This document shows, one piece after another, positions 48,337 through 59,480 of a stretch of 64,000 nucleotides of DNA. Each line of letters begins with the position of its first letter. The stretch's first letter is position 1. A program made the translations under genes and the position numbers. Location: contig OX336344.1 of the NCBI GenBank assembly GCA_946902875.1, forward strand, positions 16,823,791 through 16,887,790, read 5' to 3'. The DNA is from Nematopogon swammerdamellus. Taxonomy: Eukaryota; Arthropoda; Insecta; Lepidoptera; Adelidae. Below the pieces are notes generated by a model that was not told the DNA's origin, searched no databases, and worked only from the letters and a program-made list of their open reading frames with translations.

Positions 48337-48660
48337 TTCAGGTAGGTGATATTTCTGTGACAGAAAGTTAATTAGCCTTTAAACTATTCCAACTAATAAA
48401 AAACACATTTCTTGTTTGGGGACCCACCTTATTTTCACTTTTTCAATTTTTATTGGCAAGAATCAAGGTCTCGCAGCACAAGTAAATAAAACAATGTGAA
48501 AATTTTAAATTTTTAGTTATGTCACATAAAACATTTATTTTTGTATATTTCAACTAAATGAATGCCCGACAGTCAAACCATTGCTCTCGTTTTTATTTAG
48601 GTGTTTCGTAATTCTCCAAAACAAAATTATGTTTCAAAATACATAACACAAATAAATGTG
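48337..48660. other. no gene seen
   Basis: AT-rich; contains long-variant G-repeat-like scraps near 48415-48545 (TTACTTGTGCTGCGAGACCTTGATTCTTGCC on the minus strand with gaps). Low certainty. Confidence 0.35.
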
Positions 48661-48885
48661 TGATTGTACGGAACCCTCGGTGCGCGAGTCCAACTCGCAC
48701 TTCGCCGGTTTTTTTATTATTTTTTGTTATAAGTTATAACACGTCATATTCTGTGAAAATTTCAACCGGCTAGCTATTACGGTTCCAAAGATACACATCG
48801 GACGGAGACGGTCGGACGGACAGACAGATAGGCGGACAGACGTCGTAGGCTTAATAATAGGCTTCCGTACGAAAATCTAAAAATG
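48661..48885. repeat. G repeat, head and tail in opposite orientations
   Basis: 48664-48712 is a minus-strand head (TGCGCGAGTCCAACTCGCAC, CGCCGG); 48713-48885 is a plus-strand tail (TTTCAACCGGCTAGCTATTA, GGACGGACAGACAGA). Confidence 0.75.
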
Positions 48886-49436
48886 AAATAGTGTTTAATG
48901 AACTAGTGAAATAGTGTTTAATGAACTTTTTAAGTATTTATTAAAGTTATTCCTATAAACGTGTAAGCTTTTACTAACCGTAATATTTCTGCCTATATTT
49001 CGTGCGACGACAGTTATTTCAGCGTCTTTCTGTTTATCACACCATAAAGCTGTAACAATGCCAGAAATGTCCACTTCTTTTTCCCTACCTCCCCCCTCTT
49101 TTCAATCTTATCTCGTTCTTGGCTCCACGGTTCTCACCAGACGCTTCAACCCTAAATACTACATCGGTGTCCTCGCAGACATGCCCTATGGACAAAATAC
49201 ATACTGATTTTTTACCCGCTATGAATAGTTTGGTTTTTATTTTGATAAGAAATTACATATGAAGACCTCGCGGGAAGAACAAGGTAGTTTAGCCAAAACG
49301 AAATCGACGAGCACATATGGAAAATAAAGAGAGAAAGAGACGGTGCGTCGGGAACGTGACACGTTGGCATCCGTTGTCTCTGCCTACCGCATTGGAAAAA
49401 AAAACGTAACGATGTATGGGCATACATACCCTTATA
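48886..49436. other. no gene seen
   Basis: Unassigned. Frames around 49.2-49.4 kb show no recognisable motif. Confidence 0.35.
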
Positions 49437-49444
49437 CCATGTAC

Positions 49445-49909
49445 CACGGTTGTTGCGAACATCAGCATCAGCATCAGCATCCGCGGAACTTCAGCATCCG
49501 CATTGATCGATGCTGATTATTAATGCTGATGTTCGAGTAGTCAATATAATTTACAAACCTTCTCGGAACAGACTAGAAGCCGAAAAAGCAGCACATACAG
49601 TTCCAAATAGTTCCAAAGTTCCATCCAATACTAATAATTTAATTGCTAAGATAATCTGGTTTATTCTATACTAGATTGATTCTTTTTTTTTATTAAATGT
49701 CACAAAATTATTAAAACACAATCTTTTATTTCAATACCAACCAAAACTTTGGATATAAATTCATAATATTCATATAGTTCAGTATTTTTCCCTTTTTTTA
49801 AAGCAAAAATTTGCATCAGCATCAGCATCCGCTGATGTCAATGATAAAATATCAGCATCAGCATCAGCGTGAGCTGATGTGAACAAAATGTGCATCAGCA
49901 ACAACCCTG
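49445..49909. mobile_element. hAT-type MITE, second copy
   Basis: Ends CACGGTTGTTGCG and GCAACAACCCTG; flanks CCATGTAC (49437-49444) and CCATATAC (49910-49917) are an 8-bp duplication with one mismatch. ATCAGC arrays at both ends. Inverted relative to the 14-kb copy. Confidence 0.88.
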
Positions 49910-49975
49910 CCATATACCATGGAGGGCCATGGTACAAGAACGAATGTTGGAAGGAAAGCTGATGTTAGAAGACAG

Positions 49976-50180
49976 ATACATACATTCATACCACACGCTC
50001 TATCCCCACAATCGGGGTAAGCAAAGTAATCGGTGTTGTGCTGCTATTATTCTTGTAAATTATATCACAACACCGACCACCATGTTTTGCAAAGTATTCG
50101 GACAAGATAACTATCAAGCAGCAAGGCACGAAAGACCCAGCTGCTGCATAACTCATAGAAGGAACAACGTGCCAAGATAA
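49976..50180 (-). repeat. X repeat, 3' two thirds
   Basis: CATTCATACCACACGCTCTA, CCCCACAATCGGGG, GTAATCGGTGTTGTGCTG and CAAGATAACTATCAAGCAGC. Confidence 0.8.
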
Positions 50181-50500
50181 AATATAAAAACTCAGAGCTG
50201 CGCGGGTATGCCAGACGGCATATAACTTGGACCAGTTTGCGCAAATACGGAAGTGTATTGGGAGCGAACGGAGCGCGCGCGATGCGGAGGGCTGCGGGCG
50301 ACACTGGCCAACCAATCACATGGTCTGCAGGCGCTCTCGCCTCCGTCGCATCCCGCGCCCTCCACCAAAGTTACCCTAAAATCGGCTACTGCACTGGTCC
50401 GAGTTATGTGCCGTCTGGTATATTTACTTAGCGGTCCTCCGACTCCTTTAATTAAGTAATCGGAAATTATTTTTGATTGATTTAAAAGTCAGGGTTTTTT
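50181..50500 (-). repeat. E repeat arm split by a MITE
   Basis: 50181-50206 (AAAAACTCAGAGCTGCGCGGG) and 50421-50500 (ATTTACTTAGCGGTCCTCCG, AATCGGAAATTATTTTTGA) are contiguous in the copy at 42222-42330. Confidence 0.8.
50209..50420. mobile_element. 212-bp MITE with ~31-bp TIRs, TA target
   Basis: Left TGCCAGACGGCATATAACTT and GGACCAGT pair with the right end (inverse of TACCAGACGGCACATAACTC). TA at 50207-50208 and 50421-50422. The GC-rich interior holds no transposase. Confidence 0.85.
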
Positions 50501-50895
50501 TTTATTTTCATTACATTCAGATTCTGTCTGCTGATCCACGGTCACTCACAAATTGTGGGCTTCTCTAGCCCCTAGAATCACTGTCCTCAGATAATGAAAG
50601 GCGCTTGGTGTCTTCGAGGGCCTAGGGGCCACAAACGGGCGAACTGGGGCGGCAAGGGCAAGAGGGGGCGGCAATTAACCCGACGCAAACCGAGGAGCTG
50701 ATAATGAGTAGCTTTCTTTATTTAGTCCCACCTTATATATAATTTGCTCGACGGTAGGCAAATGGCTGAGGACTGCGATTGTGGAACTGTTAACCGGGGT
50801 TTGCAGTCTTCGTCCGCCTGTCGATTTTTTTATTTTTTTATGAAAACACCATGTGTGACTTTGCCGGAAGACCGATATGGTGCGTTCGCCCGAGC
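50501..50895. other. no gene seen
   Basis: Mixed composition; a GGGCGGCAAGGGC patch near 50650. Unassigned. Confidence 0.35.
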
Positions 50896-50902
50896 CAAAT
50901 TC

Positions 50903-51135
50903 ACTTCTTGGTAGCTCAGTGCGGTCGGTCGACTGTTATTAAGCAAACCTGGGCGCGGTCAGTACTTGGATGGGTGACCGCTCGACCGTTGGAGGGTTAC
51001 CGTGGTTCGGATCCATTCCCTTCTTACCTTACTAGGTGGTAGGGTTTATCCCGGCCGGGTTGATACCACCGCACTGAACGAAACGTCGGTCGAAACGACT
51101 ATGTAAATAGTTCGTGTTTTCTGTACAGTGTCTAG
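50903..51135 (+). mobile_element. SINE-A, head and part of core
   Basis: TTCTTGGTAGCTCAGTGCGG, GGGCGCGGTCAGTACTTGGA, TACTAGGTGGTAGGGTTTAT, then truncated after GTGTTTTCTGT. Confidence 0.85.
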
Positions 51136-51224
51136 CTGTCTAGTGTCTAGTCTAGCCAATGGCACGACGGTTTTAGACCCCAGGTTAAATATTTACGGAA
51201 GCCTATTTCTATAAGTCTACAACG

Positions 51225-51455
51225 TATGTCTGTCTGTCCGTCCGTGCGTCCGTCCGATGACTGTATTTTGGAACCGTAATAGCTAGCAGGTTGAATTGAA
51301 TTTTCACAGAATATGTGTTATTTTGGCGGATATAACAACAAATAATAAAAAAAATTCAAAGTGAAAAATTTAGGGGGGCCCCATGCAAGAAAGGTTTTTT
51401 TTTTTTTATTGCAGAAACCTGGTGCGCAATTCCGACTCGCAGTTGGCCGGTTTTT
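51225..51455 (-). repeat. G repeat, shortened
   Basis: GTCTGTCCGTCCGTGCGTCC, TTATTTTGGCGGATATAACA, GCGCAATTCCGACTCGCAGT, minus orientation. Confidence 0.75.
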
Positions 51456-51527
51456 TTACGTAGGTACATTATGTATTACGCAAAAAACCGGCAAATTTAC
51501 GTAATAAGCCGGTAATTTACATCGTCA

Positions 51528-51572
51528 TCCTCCAACGGTCGAACGGTCTCCCATCCAAATTATGCTCGCGCC
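51528..51572 (-). mobile_element. SINE-A 5S-like block only
   Basis: The minus strand reads TGGGCGCGAGCATAATTTGG, ATGGGAGACCGTTCGACCGT, here even closer to 5S rRNA (ATGGGAGACC). Confidence 0.6.
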
Positions 51573-51898
51573 CAGCAAGTGTCTGCTCCGACCAGCCAAT
51601 ATCCCCTCCGAGAAGGTAGGTGCCATACCGGAGACTTCCCTGGATTGCTTGCTATACTCGACTAGAGGAGAACACAACCGAGGCTGCTGCGCTATGCGGC
51701 CATCTTATACGATGGTACCAACCCAGTCGGCTACAATTTGAGCCTACCACCTAGTAAGGGGCAAGGGAAGGGACCTACAGTTTTACACCGGTTCTGGAGT
51801 GAAGCAGCAGGTGTAGGTATGCACGTAAATATTTTTGTCAGAAAAAACTCATTGGTACACGCCGACCAGATTCGAACCTCGGACCTCTCGCCGTCGTC
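51573..51898 (-). mobile_element. SINE-B, missing box A
   Basis: Hairpin half (CTCCGACCAGCCAATATC), core, linker and box B (GATTCGAACCTCGG on plus) up to a break inside the tRNA-like head. Confidence 0.85.
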
Positions 51899-52214
51899 GG
51901 CGTCGTCGTCCGTCGACCTAAAAGCAGCATCTGTAAAATTAGATCGACTGCGAACTATCCCGACATCGAGTAACGTTCAGTGCGGTAGTTTAATTCGAAT
52001 GACCATTAATCCTGCTGGCCCAACCAATAATCGCTTCATCTAGATTCGCGGTTAGTTTGACACGTAATTAACCAGGGCAGTGGCTTGCTTGGCGCTATCA
52101 GCTGTGGCTTCATCTAGCAACGGTACAGATCTGGCTTGTAACTGGTTAAACTACACATATTATTTAAATTGTTAGGGTCGGAGTGTACGGACCATGGTGC
52201 TCAATATTAGGAAG
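51899..52214. other. no gene seen
   Basis: Unassigned sequence after a CGTCGT-rich stretch. Confidence 0.35.
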
Positions 52215-52510
52215 TTTTTTTTTGACGTGATAACGTCAAATTGATGAACACCGGCTGCACGCACGAATATCACGTCACGTTCCATCTGAGCCTGTGTGTG
52301 CAAGCGAAAGCGCGTAACAAGCGATAGAGAGGCACAATCGGCCCAAGCGTCGGCTTGTAAAAGTACCAGGGCCGCAGAAATTAAAACGAGGTTACTCGTA
52401 CCATAATATCTGGCCGGTCGGAAAATATTTCAAATTTAGAATATTCATGAAACAAGGGTTGTATGACGTTATCACGTAAAACTATCGTCCGTAAACCGAC
52501 TTTACAGACA
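52215..52510. mobile_element. GACGTGAT-ended repeat, copy 2
   Basis: TTTGACGTGATAACGTC at 52221 and its inverse GACGTTATCACGT at 52465, then AAACTATCGTCCGTAAACCG and ACAGACAACCAATTTTT. Shares its left and right portions with 18815-19163; the middle differs. Confidence 0.8.
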
Positions 52511-52645
52511 ACCAATTTTTTTATGTAAGCCAGCATGGGTGGCTGTGCCGAGGGACCAATGGTGCAGTCGACAGAGCCAAAATCAGCTCTCCTCGCGAAA
52601 CCACGCCCAGTTAGGTGCCATGCCAGCAGATTTGCGGACTGTTGA
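52511..52645 (-). pseudogene. jockey-like LINE 3'UTR and last codons
   Basis: The minus strand gives AAATCTGCTGGCATGGCACC (SAGMAP), GTGGTTTCGCGAGGAGAG and the hairpin GGCTCTGTCGA ... TCGGCACAGCC. Same family as 13229-13626. Confidence 0.85.
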
Positions 52646-52872
52646 TAAGACTTTCGCCCCCCTTATTTAGTTGATCTATACGAACATAAGAGTTTGGAAA
52701 AAGTTAAATAAGCAAAGCGGGAATTTTTTATTCCTAAAAAAGCTGTAAAAAAGCCCGCTGTTCACCCACACATAGAAGGTTCCGTAGCTATTTTCTTATC
52801 ACGTGGTCGTACAGTGTCTCGCGCGCGGCGCCACATCGCAGTCCGCTAGAATGCTGTTTTCTCAATAACCCA
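52646..52872. other. no gene seen; G-repeat second-variant scraps
   Basis: CACATAGAAGGTTCCGTAGC near 52769 recalls the second G-repeat head. Confidence 0.4.
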
Positions 52873-53240
52873 TAAAACCGGCCAAGTGCGAGTCGAACTC
52901 GCGCACCGAGTGTTCCGTATCGCCATGTAATGGTCAGCGCCACTCACGCCATCTATGGATTAGTTAAAATGCTTCATACTCTTTTCGGCTCGCACACACT
53001 TGTTGTTTTCTTGTATGGGGACCCCGTGAATTTTGTAATTTTTGTTATTTTTTTTATTATTATTTGTTGTTATATCGGTCATAATAACACATATTTTGTG
53101 AACATTTCAATGGGCTACTTATTACGGTTCAAGTGATACAGCGCTCGGACCGATAGACGGACAGACAGACGGACAGACAGACAGACGGCGTAGGCTTAGT
53201 AATAGGGTCCCGTAAGACGGATACGGACCCTAAAAAACAC
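52873..53240 (+). repeat. G repeat, near full length
   Basis: AAACCGGCCAAGTGCGAGTC, TTCCGTATCGCCATG, TTATATCGGTCATAATAACA, GACAGACGGACAGACAGACA, GATACGGACCCTAAAAAA. Confidence 0.88.
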
Positions 53241-53261
53241 TTCAAAATAGTAGTCATAGCC

Positions 53262-53439
53262 GTAAGGACCAAAGGGACCACCTGCTGCATTTCTCGGTGG
53301 AAATACCGTGCCAAGGTGACAGATGGCTAGCCTATCGCCCTTTAGCTCGGCGTTTTGCTATTATCCCTTAGTCGCCTTTTGCGGCATGCACGAGGAGAGA
53401 TGCAGTGGAGCTATTATTTCTAAGTACTCCTACATAGTA
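53262..53439 (-). repeat. X repeat, 5' half
   Basis: CACCTGCTGCATTTCTCGGT, ACCGTGCCAAGGTGACAG and ATCCCTTAGTCGCCTTTTGC; minus orientation, ends at the MITE. Confidence 0.75.
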
Positions 53440-53441
53440 TA

Positions 53442-53652
53442 GTGCCACCAGGAAGTTATGATGCGTGGGAAATATGCGAAACTGTCTGCATTCCTAGGAA
53501 GGGACGTGAACTTTCGAACGAAAGTTTGTCGATAAATTGTATGACTTAATAACCTAAATTATCGACAAACTTTCGATCGAAAGTTCACGTCCCTTCTTAG
53601 AATTGCAGACAGTTTCGCATATTCCCCACGCATCATAAGTTCCTGGTGGCAC
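53442..53652. mobile_element. 211-bp foldback MITE, TA target
   Basis: ~95-bp arms: GTGCCACCAGGAA, TATGATGCGTGGG, ATATGCGAAACTGTCTGCA, GGGACGTGAACTTTCG, AAAGTTTGTCGATAA and inverses. TA at 53440-53441 and 53653-53654. No coding. Confidence 0.9.
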
Positions 53653-53654
53653 TA

Positions 53655-54149
53655 TCTATACTATAGATTTCTTCACATACATTAATTTCTTTAAATCCCG
53701 AATTAAACACTTGTTCGACAGTCCGATGCTCTAACTGGTCATGTTGTCCGCCAATAGTAGTTCTATTCTTTTGATTTCTTTGTTATTACCCAATTATGTG
53801 TATTGTACGTACATTGCATTGAACAAAAGTCTGTTCATGCTTTCTTGACTTTCCTTCTTTTCAACTGAGAAATCGGCAAGGGAAAGGTCAGAATATTTCA
53901 TTGGGTCTTCAAAGAGATAGTCCTTTTTTATTTTCCAGATTTTCTCTGTCTATTTTTTTACGCTTCAGTATTTTATTTTTTTGTTCAACTAGTTTCACCC
54001 GGGGCCGGCTAGCTTGGGTTTCAATTTTGAACGGTTGTGTTTTCTTTATTATAGAGGGCAAAATATCATACAATATTCACAACAGACAGAAACTTGCCAA
54101 AGTTTTGAAATAGTTGAAAAGGTAATATACTGTTTTCAGAAGTCGCTCA
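53655..54149. other. no gene seen
   Basis: AT-rich, no motif. Confidence 0.35.
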
Positions 54150-54272
54150 AAAACCGGCCAAGTGCGAGTCGAACTCGCGCACCGAGGGTTCCGTATCGCC
54201 ATGTCATGGTCAGCGCTGCTTCATACTGTTTTCGGTAGATGGCGCGCATACACTTTTTAGTTTCTTGTATTA
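54150..54272 (+). repeat. G repeat head
   Basis: AAAACCGGCCAAGTGCGAGT, GAGGGTTCCGTATCGCCATG, GTAGATGGCGCGCATACACT, then cut by an X fragment. Confidence 0.8.
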
Positions 54273-54331
54273 GTAGTCGCCTTTTACGACAAGCACGGGA
54301 AGAGGTGCAGTGGGGACCCCACACGGTACTA
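54273..54331 (-). repeat. X repeat, 5' end
   Basis: TAGTCGCCTTTTACGACAAG, GTGCAGTGGGG and CCCCACACGGTAC. Confidence 0.75.
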
Positions 54332-55060
54332 GCTGCTCTAGATGCTCTGAATATTTGCACTAATTTTGCTCTGAGTAACACTCAGTGGATCTATAACGAG
54401 TGGGAATCATTTTAAAAAGTGTGCGTGTGTACATCTTTCGCCCCCCTTATTTCAGTATACACCGCTATTCCTACATCAACACAAATCGCTGCTCAACACT
54501 TAACAAATCACACCCTGCTTAAACTATTAACTTAAAGCAGATTACGTATCGCGGCATTGCCACCTGATTAATTCAAGCACCGTTCGTCGATTGTTCAAAA
54601 CTTCTCATCGGCAACACACACAAAGCTAAGGATTCCATCGGAAGCTTTTAATTACAAATTTATCAGCGCGGTGACAGTGTCGTGGAGTTCGCGTGACTCG
54701 CGCCTGCCTGGGGCCAAAACGGGAATGGCGTGGTCGAAACGGTGAAAGGGGCGGGGGTCGAAGAGGAAAGGGGCGGGGGTCGAAGAGGCAAGGGGCGGGG
54801 GTCGAAGGCGGAAGGGGCGGGGGCATGGACTGTGAGGTGTAAGGGGGTGAAGTAATCTAGGTGATAACCGCAGTCGCGTGGTAGATTGAGACCACACCAG
54901 TGTTGGTCGATGCGGTGACTATACTGCGGTCGGTGCGGGTTATGATGCACGCCGTTGACGATATTGTCTAGGTGTAGATTGGGCAAGGCTATGTTTGCAA
55001 CTTTGCAGTACCAGAAATCAGCTCCTATTAAATACGTAAGGTTAGGATAAAGTTCTCGAT
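54332..55060. other. no gene seen; holds a 22-bp G-rich minisatellite
   Basis: 54745-54826: unit GGGGCGGGGGTCGAAGAGGA plus AA, starting at 54748, 54770, 54792 and 54814. The proline-rich minus-strand frames are translations of this array. Confidence 0.75.
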
Positions 55061-55063
55061 AAA

Positions 55064-55310
55064 GGTGCCACTTGGGGCCAGGAGAACCTTGTTGCCTTCA
55101 ATGTTCGCAAGACCCAACGCTGTGTGTGCGTGTATTCTCTGCTAAGATCGAGCCCTTCCCTTTCCTTGCAAGTTTCCAAGGCAGTGTCGTTCCTGTCTCG
55201 GAGCACCTAGACCTACTGGGCTGCAAAATTTCCAAAGACGTGGGCTTTAATGTAATTTATTGAGTCCAATTCCAAAACAGCACCAATAAAATGCTCAAAA
55301 TGTTTCTAGT
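55064..55310 (+). pseudogene. jockey-like LINE RT fragment (after the YADD box)
   Basis: ATWGQENLVAFNVRKTQRC, a frameshift near 55125, then FSAKIEPFPFLASFQG, SEHLDLLGCKISKDVGF, a second frameshift, FIESNSKTA. Collinear with ASWGRENLVDFNVSKTQ ... KLDLLGVELTKDVGF in the intact LINE ORF. Both ends truncated. Confidence 0.88.
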
Positions 55311-55806
55311 CCATGATGGGTTAATCAATAACGCCAGAAGTGATGTAGGTATTGCAGAAACTCTAAACTCCATTAGGCTTCAAAATAAACCAAAGGAAAC
55401 GTTGAATTAATTCAACAGATAACATTTATTGAAAAAATAACTGTTCAGAATACATAGACCACAGTTTCTCCGAACTCGAATTGAATTAAAACTAAGTTTC
55501 TTTCGCCAAGCGATGTCGCCAAGTAGATGCAGATAAGCTTTTAATTAACGTACGTACGTAGCGTGAATTTTACGTACTTACCTACATTCTTATTTGTACA
55601 TTGGTTGATTTTGTTACCATGTCCGATTTTTCAGGGGGTTAATCTTGATAAAAAACGTAAGTAGATTCCAATAAAGACCGGTGACAAATTAAAAAAAAAA
55701 CATTGAAGTTCTCCAGAGATCTTCGTAATTACCTAACCTCAAAATGTATGGAGAACAAGTTTTTTTTCAGTTTTGCCACCGTTGTTTTTGCAGTCTACTT
55801 AATTTT
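55311..55806. other. no gene seen
   Basis: AT-rich, unassigned. Confidence 0.35.
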
Positions 55807-55807
55807 T

Positions 55808-56215
55808 AGGTTTCCGTTACCGCCGGGTGCGGAAGCCTATTACTAAGCCTACGCCGCCGCCTCCGTCTGTCCGTCCTACCTTTAAAGGGCTTATCTTTTT
55901 TAAACGTAATAGGTAGCAGGTTGATATTTTCACAGAATATGTGTTATTATGGCGGATTGCCTATCAAATAAGAAAAAAAAACTAAACGTATAAAATTATT
56001 ACGTATAAAATAATTACAAGAAACGTGTTTTAATTTTTTAACGTTTTTGTTTGTTTTTTTTTTCTCTTTCGTAAAAACGGTAATATATAATAGTGTAAAT
56101 AGATAATAGTGTAAACTCTAAAGTAAAACAGCAATTAATAAAAACCGGCCAATTACGTGGTGGTACGGACACGTCAGTGCGCGAGTTCCACTCGCACTTG
56201 GCCAGCTTTTTTTAT
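55808..56215 (-). repeat. G repeat, decayed and interrupted
   Basis: 55808-55950 is the tail (CCGCCTCCGTCTGTCCGTCC, CACAGAATATGTGTTATTAT); 56160-56215 is the head (AGTGCGCGAGTTCCACTCGC, ACTTGGCC). Confidence 0.65.
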
Positions 56216-57109
56216 TTATACATTAACTCCCTGAAATATCCGGCATGGTAACAAAATCACCCAGTGTGAAACACTTATTATTTATGTATAAAATCAATTT
56301 TATTATAAAATTGTCTTTATTTATTGACCTTTTGTTCAATTGCTAGATAGATTGTAGCCAAGCGGTTGCACATAAGTACTGCGTACGACATCTCTTTGTG
56401 TTTTGCTCGCGTGTTTGTCACATCTCGAGCCACATATTGCACCCGGAAATCGCATGTCCACTAACTTCAAAATGGGAGCAAACTGTTGCATATGTATTGT
56501 GCGTCACTTCCGTCGGCTAGCGGAAGTGGCAGCGTGATTGCGAGTACATACATTGGTCAGTTTGCGGCTACTGCACGCCGTGCGCTTGGTAATTAGCACT
56601 CTGATACAATGTTAATTAGGTTGGTATTAGAGTGGATTGGTTAGGGATGGAGTTGCACGGTTCTGTGGGAAATAATTATTTATAGCAGTTAAGTTAGTGT
56701 AATTTCCAATTGCTTATTTCAGTAAAATGATCAGTCGTGAATTAATGTCATTTTCGTTTATCTTTTTTTTTGGGTTCCGTACGTAAAAAGAGAAAAAAAC
56801 TGAACCCTCATAGGATCACTCTCATGCCCTTCTGTCGTATGTCAAACCTTTTTTTTTTCTACTAATCTACTGGACGAAAAAAGTTGAAATATTGTACACA
56901 TATAGAGTTTGATGACCCAATCACGGACGTATTTTGGGGGTCAATTTTTGAGCTTTAAATTTTGGGGAACGAATTAGAACGTTTTCATACCCCCCCCCCC
57001 CCCCCCCCCCCCCCTCCCCCTTATCTCCGAAGCTACTGAGTCTAAAATTTTGAAAAAACAATGGAAATATAGGGCCTCTCAATGCACGGTCATAAAATTT
57101 GCGACGCCT
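56216..57109. other. no gene seen; G-repeat tail scrap and C25 run
   Basis: 56771-56825 is a minus-strand tail of the long G variant (GAACCCTCATAGGATCAC). 56990-57014 is 25 consecutive C. Confidence 0.6.
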
Positions 57110-57212
57110 TAAGGTGATGTGAGACTGCGTCAGATTCGATTTTCAAGAAGGCTACCGCCAATATTTACCTGACAGAGTCAGTCTTAATATATGTAAAACT
57201 TCATCTATCAGC
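57110..57212 (+). repeat. second copy of the 13.13-kb repeat
   Basis: CTTAAGGTGATGTGAGACTG, TACCGCCAATATTTACCTGA, TAATATATGTAAAACTT. Confidence 0.65.
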
Positions 57213-58087
57213 GCAGATCGATAGCTTTTTGAAAACACGATCAGATTAACTTCGCTCGATAGAAAGTTCATGAACATGCCTCTGAATTTAGTAAAAACTT
57301 ATTTAAGGCAACGTGACCAAATCAAGGCTTTGGAAAAAATATATTTTATTTGTTGGATATATATCTAAATCGGTAGCTTTTTACTTTTTTGTTTCGATCC
57401 GTAGTTTTGGAATAAAAAAATAAAAACCTAACTTTCGCTTGCGCAAAAATTTATTGATTTAGTTGCATCCTACTCCAACCAGCGAAAGCGGCGCCTTGAA
57501 AGAGGAGTACGGTTGAATAGGGTTGACAGGGCCTTAACATTAGATCAAGCTACTTGCGAACTCCAGAGTGCATAATATTATGTCGCCGCTCAAATTATTA
57601 ATATCCTTTTGACGACCTCTTTGCAGGGAGTCAAGCGAGGAGTCAAGGGGTCCTCGACCAGTCTACATGATTAATAACGCCCTCACTATAATATAAAGCT
57701 CCTCAAACACTGTCAGACAACACAAAAGCCGTAAGCTTTTAATCTCAGTGGATCGATGCATTGGCGGCGCGAGCCTGTATTCAATTATCGCGGACGGAAT
57801 GTGTCTACCTGCAACCAGATTATTGGGCGATGTCTCCACGGGGCGGTCGCCTGGTCTAGGGCGGGCGCTTGCCCAGGGCGGCGCGCAAACTATTCAAAAG
57901 AATAGAACAGGCATCGACTCGTCAAACAGGTTTAGTCTGAAATGGTGTGCACAAAAAAATTAATTACATATATGTCGCAAATTCTGCCACGCTTGTGGAC
58001 CCGTGCACTTTTATAAACGCGCCCCAACCCGTGGCGTAAATTCGTGCGGAATCAGTCATCCATCGTCCGTTTATGAATTTTTGAAGC
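57213..58087. other. no gene seen
   Basis: Unassigned; the 71-codon frame near 57.75 kb lacks recognisable motifs. Confidence 0.35.
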
Positions 58088-58462
58088 ATTTGCTACATCA
58101 CCTTACAACATCGGTGATGTGCCGGCCCATAGCATCTTGGTGAACTAGGTGCCATGTCAGTGCTTCTCTTTAGTTGGCTACACTAGTCTGGACGGAAAAC
58201 ACGAACTACTTACATAGCCGCTTCATTCGACCTTTAATTTAGTGTGGTGGTATCAACGAGTGGTCTCTGCCACCCGGAAGGTAAAAAGGGAAGAGAACTA
58301 CAGTTTTACGTGGAATCCAAACCATATGCAGGGCAGCCTCCAACGGTCGAACGGTCACCCATTCAAGTTCTGACCCCTCCCAGGTATGCTTAAGATCACA
58401 AACAGCAAGCGACCGATGATTGATGATGATGACCACTAAGCTAACGAGGCTGACAATTTAAA
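58088..58462 (-). mobile_element. SINE-A, near full length, diverged
   Basis: The minus strand keeps CAGCCTCGTTAGCTTAGTGG, GTGATCTTAAGCATACCTGG, GAATGGGTGACCGTTCGACC, GTTTGGATTCCACG, the core, and GTGATGTAGCAAATG at the end. Confidence 0.8.
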
Positions 58463-58786
58463 CTTCACTTAACTTAAACTTAAACTTCACTTAACTTAAA
58501 CTTAAACTAAATTTTATGCTATAACGACTCTATACTGTTTAATTATTTGGCAGCGTCCAGCAACACGCTGCCACTTAATAGAGGATTATCCGTTGCCTAG
58601 CTGCGAACTACAGCTGGTAGAACGAATTCAACGCTGCATGGATTTTGACAGATGGACTAAAGCTCTCTGTAACGTCTGCTGGCTTAAGATTTGGCGATTT
58701 TAAAAATAACTTAAATTCCATTTTCACCCAACTATTTCTTGCAGAAGAGCTAATTCACAATTTTAATTAATCGCCCTAATCCTCTT
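58463..58786. other. no gene seen; 22-bp direct repeat at its left edge
   Basis: ACTTCACTTAACTTAAACTT repeats about 2.3 times at 58463-58510. Otherwise unassigned. Confidence 0.45.
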
Positions 58787-58900
58787 TTAGGGTTCCGTAG
58801 CCAGCGACGCTGGCGGGACCCTCATAAAATCAGTCAGATGTATGTCCGTCCGTCCGTCCGTCCATCTGTCACATGCGCTGTCCGATGTGATTACTCCGGA
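58787..58900 (-). repeat. G repeat-like tail
   Basis: TTTTAGGGTTCCGTAGCCAG, GGGACCCT, GTCCGTCCGTCCGTCC. Confidence 0.55.
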
Positions 58901-59037
58901 ATGTAAAGCTCAATAAATCTAAAAACAATTATAAGGTAGTCCATATATTAAATACATATTATATTATATACAGTAGCGTTGTGTTATTATAAGTATCTTA
59001 CAGTTGCGATATACTCGTAATTTGCAAGATTTCATTA
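58901..59037. other. no gene seen
   Basis: AT-rich spacer. Confidence 0.3.
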
Positions 59038-59480
59038 ATCAATGTGGAAGTAAGCACTAATTTGGATGGGTGACCGTTGGACCGTTGATGCTGGCCGTGG
59101 TTCGGATTCCAGGTAAAACTACAGGCCCCTTCCCTTTCCTCACTATATGTTATGGTTAAACCCGCACAGTAAAAAAATAATTTGGAATATTAATCAATAT
59201 AAAATAGGTACCTATGTTCAATGATTTATAATAATAATTATCTGTAATATTAACCTAATGTTTATCCCGCCCGGGTTGATACCACCGCTCTGAATGAAAC
59301 GTCGTCGGTCGAAACGGCTATGTAAATAGTTCGTGTTTTCCGTCCAGTTCAGTATAGCCGACATTAAATGAAGGTAAGCACTGACATGGCACCTAGTTCA
59401 CTCGGTATTATGGGCTGGCATCACTGATGTTGTAGGTGATGTAGCCAACCGTGTCAGTTTCAATAAAAAAAAAATAAAAA
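59038..59480 (+). mobile_element. SINE-A interrupted by ~95 bp of AT-rich DNA
   Basis: 59045-59165 carries GGATGGGTGACCGTTGGACC and GGTTCGGATTCCAGG; 59258-59480 resumes at TTTATCCCGCCCGGGTTGAT and ends with the 3' hairpin and a long A-rich tail. The insert is not identified. Confidence 0.8.

Noticed and set aside
54626..54986. Proline-rich proteins on the minus strand
   Set aside because: Translations of the 22-bp G-rich array in three frames.
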